Shown: piece by piece, positions 5,580 to 6,368 of the stretch
How positions within the stretch are numbered: position 1 is the stretch's first letter
How the letters are laid out: each line of letters starts with the position of its first letter
Assembly: GCA_023436605.1 (NCBI GenBank)
Contig: JAEZIQ010000087.1
Location: 1-6,368, forward strand
Reading direction: 5' to 3'
Origin: Actinomycetes bacterium
GTDB lineage: Bacteria > Actinomycetota > Thermoleophilia > Solirubrobacterales > 70-9
DNA: 6,368 bases
Program-made: the position numbers and the translations under genes
Notes under the pieces: model-generated
Database searches by the model: none
What the model saw: the letters and a program-made list of their open reading frames with translations, nothing else
Told to the model about the DNA's origin: nothing

Positions 5580-5583
5580 TCAG
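5576..5583. other. Second CTGATCAG palindrome carrying both convergent stop codons
   Basis: The TGA of the collagen-like gene (5577-5579) and the reverse-strand TGA of arfB (5580-5582) abut with no spacer, within the same octamer as at 1180-1187. In both places the next bases are TC, because both reverse-strand proteins end in Asp encoded by GAC. No terminator hairpin is present between the genes. Confidence 0.6.
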
Positions 5584-5996
5584 TCGAACCCGGGGCCCGG
5601 TTTGCGCCGGCTCTGCTTCTTCTCGGAATTGCGGCGCTTCGAATCGAGGCGCCGCTTTTTCGAGGCCCGGGTCGGTCTGGTCGGGCGGCGTCGGCGCCGC
5701 ACCTCAAGAGCTCCGGCCAGCTTCGCCTCCAGCCTTTCCAGGGCCAGATCACGGTTGCGGGTCTGGGAGCGGGCGTCCTGGCTGACCGCGGTGACCACCG
5801 GCCCGAGCTTGCGGGTGATCCTGGCCTTCTGACCCGGGTCCAGGGCGAGAGAGGAATCGACCTCGAAGACGGCTTCGATCCGGGAGGCCGTCACGTTCGC
5901 GTGCTGGCCTCCGGGACCGGAGGAGCGGGATGCCCGCAGAGTGATTTCGGAAACCGGAATGAAGGGGCCGCCGCGAGGGCGGATTCCCGGCTTCAT
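5580..5996 (-). CDS. arfB: ArfB-type peptidyl-tRNA hydrolase (ribosome rescue)
   Basis: This 138-residue protein is a stand-alone RF-1 catalytic domain. The peptide-release loop SSGPGGQHANVTAS carries GGQ at residues 29-31, whose Gln positions water to hydrolyse peptidyl-tRNA. The domain runs to about residue 97. A basic tail follows (RRRRPTRPTRASKKRRLDSKRR and on to the end), typical of ArfB/YaeJ, which threads into the empty mRNA channel of stalled ribosomes. The tail and the lack of a codon-recognition domain separate it from RF1/RF2. After GGQ it reads HANVT instead of the HVNKT type of E. coli ArfB. Its ATG overlaps the stop of the upstream permease gene (ATGA, 5993-5996), and no Shine-Dalgarno sequence is visible, so translation is probably coupled. 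It converges without spacer on the collagen-like gene. Confidence 0.93.
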   Translation of the reverse strand: MKPGIRPRGGPFIPVSEITLRASRSSGPGGQHANVTASRIEAVFEVDSSLALDPGQKARITRKLGPVVTAVSQDARSQTRNRDLALERLEAKLAGALEVRRRRRPTRPTRASKKRRLDSKRRNSEKKQSRRKPGPGFD

Positions 5997-6368
5997 CGGG
6001 ACGGTTCGGGATCGGACATCGGTCCGGATCCCATCGGTGCGTCCGGACCGGGGTCGGCCAGCGGCTCGGTTCCCGGTTCGGCCGGGTCATGCGGATCGCT
6101 GCCGAAGACTCTCTTCAACAGGCGGTAGGCCATGTAGAGGGCGAGGGCGGCGAAGCCGATCCTCAGGGCCCGTTCGGGAACCGAGTTGGCAACCACCACC
6201 CCGATCAGGACACCGACCGGCGAGAGCAGGCCGATCACGGCGGCATCTTTCAGGTTGACGTTGCCGTACCCGATCTGGCGCCAGGTTCCGACCACCGAGA
6301 CCAGCGCGATCATCATCAGGGAGGTCGCTTCGGCCTCGACCTGGCCCTTGGAGAGAATGATCGTCATC
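5993..6368 (-). CDS. TauE/SafE (TSUP) family permease, C-terminal part (5' end outside window)
   Basis: The visible 124 residues, read from the window edge, hold three hydrophobic segments (~14-30, ~42-62 and ~67-84). Their order matches the C-terminal half of sulfite exporter TauE/SafE proteins: an ILSKGQVEAEATSLMMIALV block with the conserved A-T-S-L, a G-N-V-N-L-K-D-A loop, a V-I-G-L-L-S-P-V-G-V-L-I-G helix, then P-E-R-A-L-R-I-G-F-A-A-L-A-L-Y-M-A. The family moves sulfur-containing or organic anions across the inner membrane; the substrate here is unknown. The ATG at 6367 is probably internal, since full proteins have about 250 residues and more membrane segments. After the last helix comes an unusual ~34-residue tail rich in Pro, Asp and Gly. 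Its TGA overlaps the arfB start by 4 bp, so the two form an operon. Confidence 0.82.
   Translation of the reverse strand, partial: MTIILSKGQVEAEATSLMMIALVSVVGTWRQIGYGNVNLKDAAVIGLLSPVGVLIGVVVANSVPERALRIGFAALALYMAYRLLKRVFGSDPHDPAEPGTEPLADPGPDAPMGSGPMSDPEPSR

Noticed and set aside
6365..6367. ATG as start codon of the TauE/SafE gene
   Set aside because: It falls at the window edge inside a conserved block; full-length family members have several more membrane segments upstream.
1..6368. tRNA, rRNA, CRISPR array, insertion sequence or attachment site
   Set aside because: No direct-repeat array, transposase-like protein, terminal inverted repeats or cloverleaf-like segment was seen by eye on either strand.

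Overview
The window is a dense, high-G+C stretch of bacterial chromosome with eight protein genes and almost no spare DNA. It is most likely from an actinobacterium of the Thermoleophilia/Solirubrobacterales type. Three things suggest this: strongly G/C-ending codons; a PAC2 family protein and an actinobacterial-style UvrD/RecB helicase-nuclease; and a small secreted collagen-like protein with an N-terminus (MREVRPATVIAVVALFIAIGG) and IKPGTVTAKQIK-type linker that I associate with that group. The lineage is inferred, not proven.

Layout: (1) 1-1183 (+) is the C-terminal 393 residues of a helicase-type protein ending in a RecB/AddB-like PD-(D/E)XK nuclease with iron-sulfur cysteines; its 5' end lies outside the window. 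(2) 1184-2047 (-) is a PAC2 family protein, converging on gene 1 with no spacer. (3) 2147-3034 (+) is a YhaM-type OB-fold/HD-domain 3'-5' exoribonuclease, divergent from PAC2. (4) 3041-4396 (-) is a DUF2130 coiled-coil protein with a probable PD-(D/E)XK-like core and lower G+C than its neighbours. (5) 4518-4877 (-) is a VOC/glyoxalase-fold protein. (6) 4974-5579 (+) is the secreted collagen-like protein, divergent from VOC. (7) 5580-5996 (-) is the ribosome-rescue hydrolase ArfB. (8) 5993-6368 (-) is the C-terminal part of a TauE/SafE (TSUP) membrane permease, overlapping arfB by 4 bp. No RNA gene, mobile element, CRISPR array or convincing intrinsic terminator was seen, and no gene-free stretch exceeds 125 bases.

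The genes look like housekeeping functions (DNA end processing, RNA turnover, stalled-ribosome rescue, permease) rather than one pathway. Only tauE-like/arfB is clearly an operon. The points most worth a second look are: the exact five-residue repeat followed by a short collagen stretch in gene 6; the nuclease-like core and 33-residue duplicated coiled coil of DUF2130; two convergent junctions with zero spacing that share the same palindromic octamer; and two genes whose -10-like hexamers sit exactly 6 bases before the ATG, which suggests leaderless mRNAs. I found no clear multi-gene novel system.
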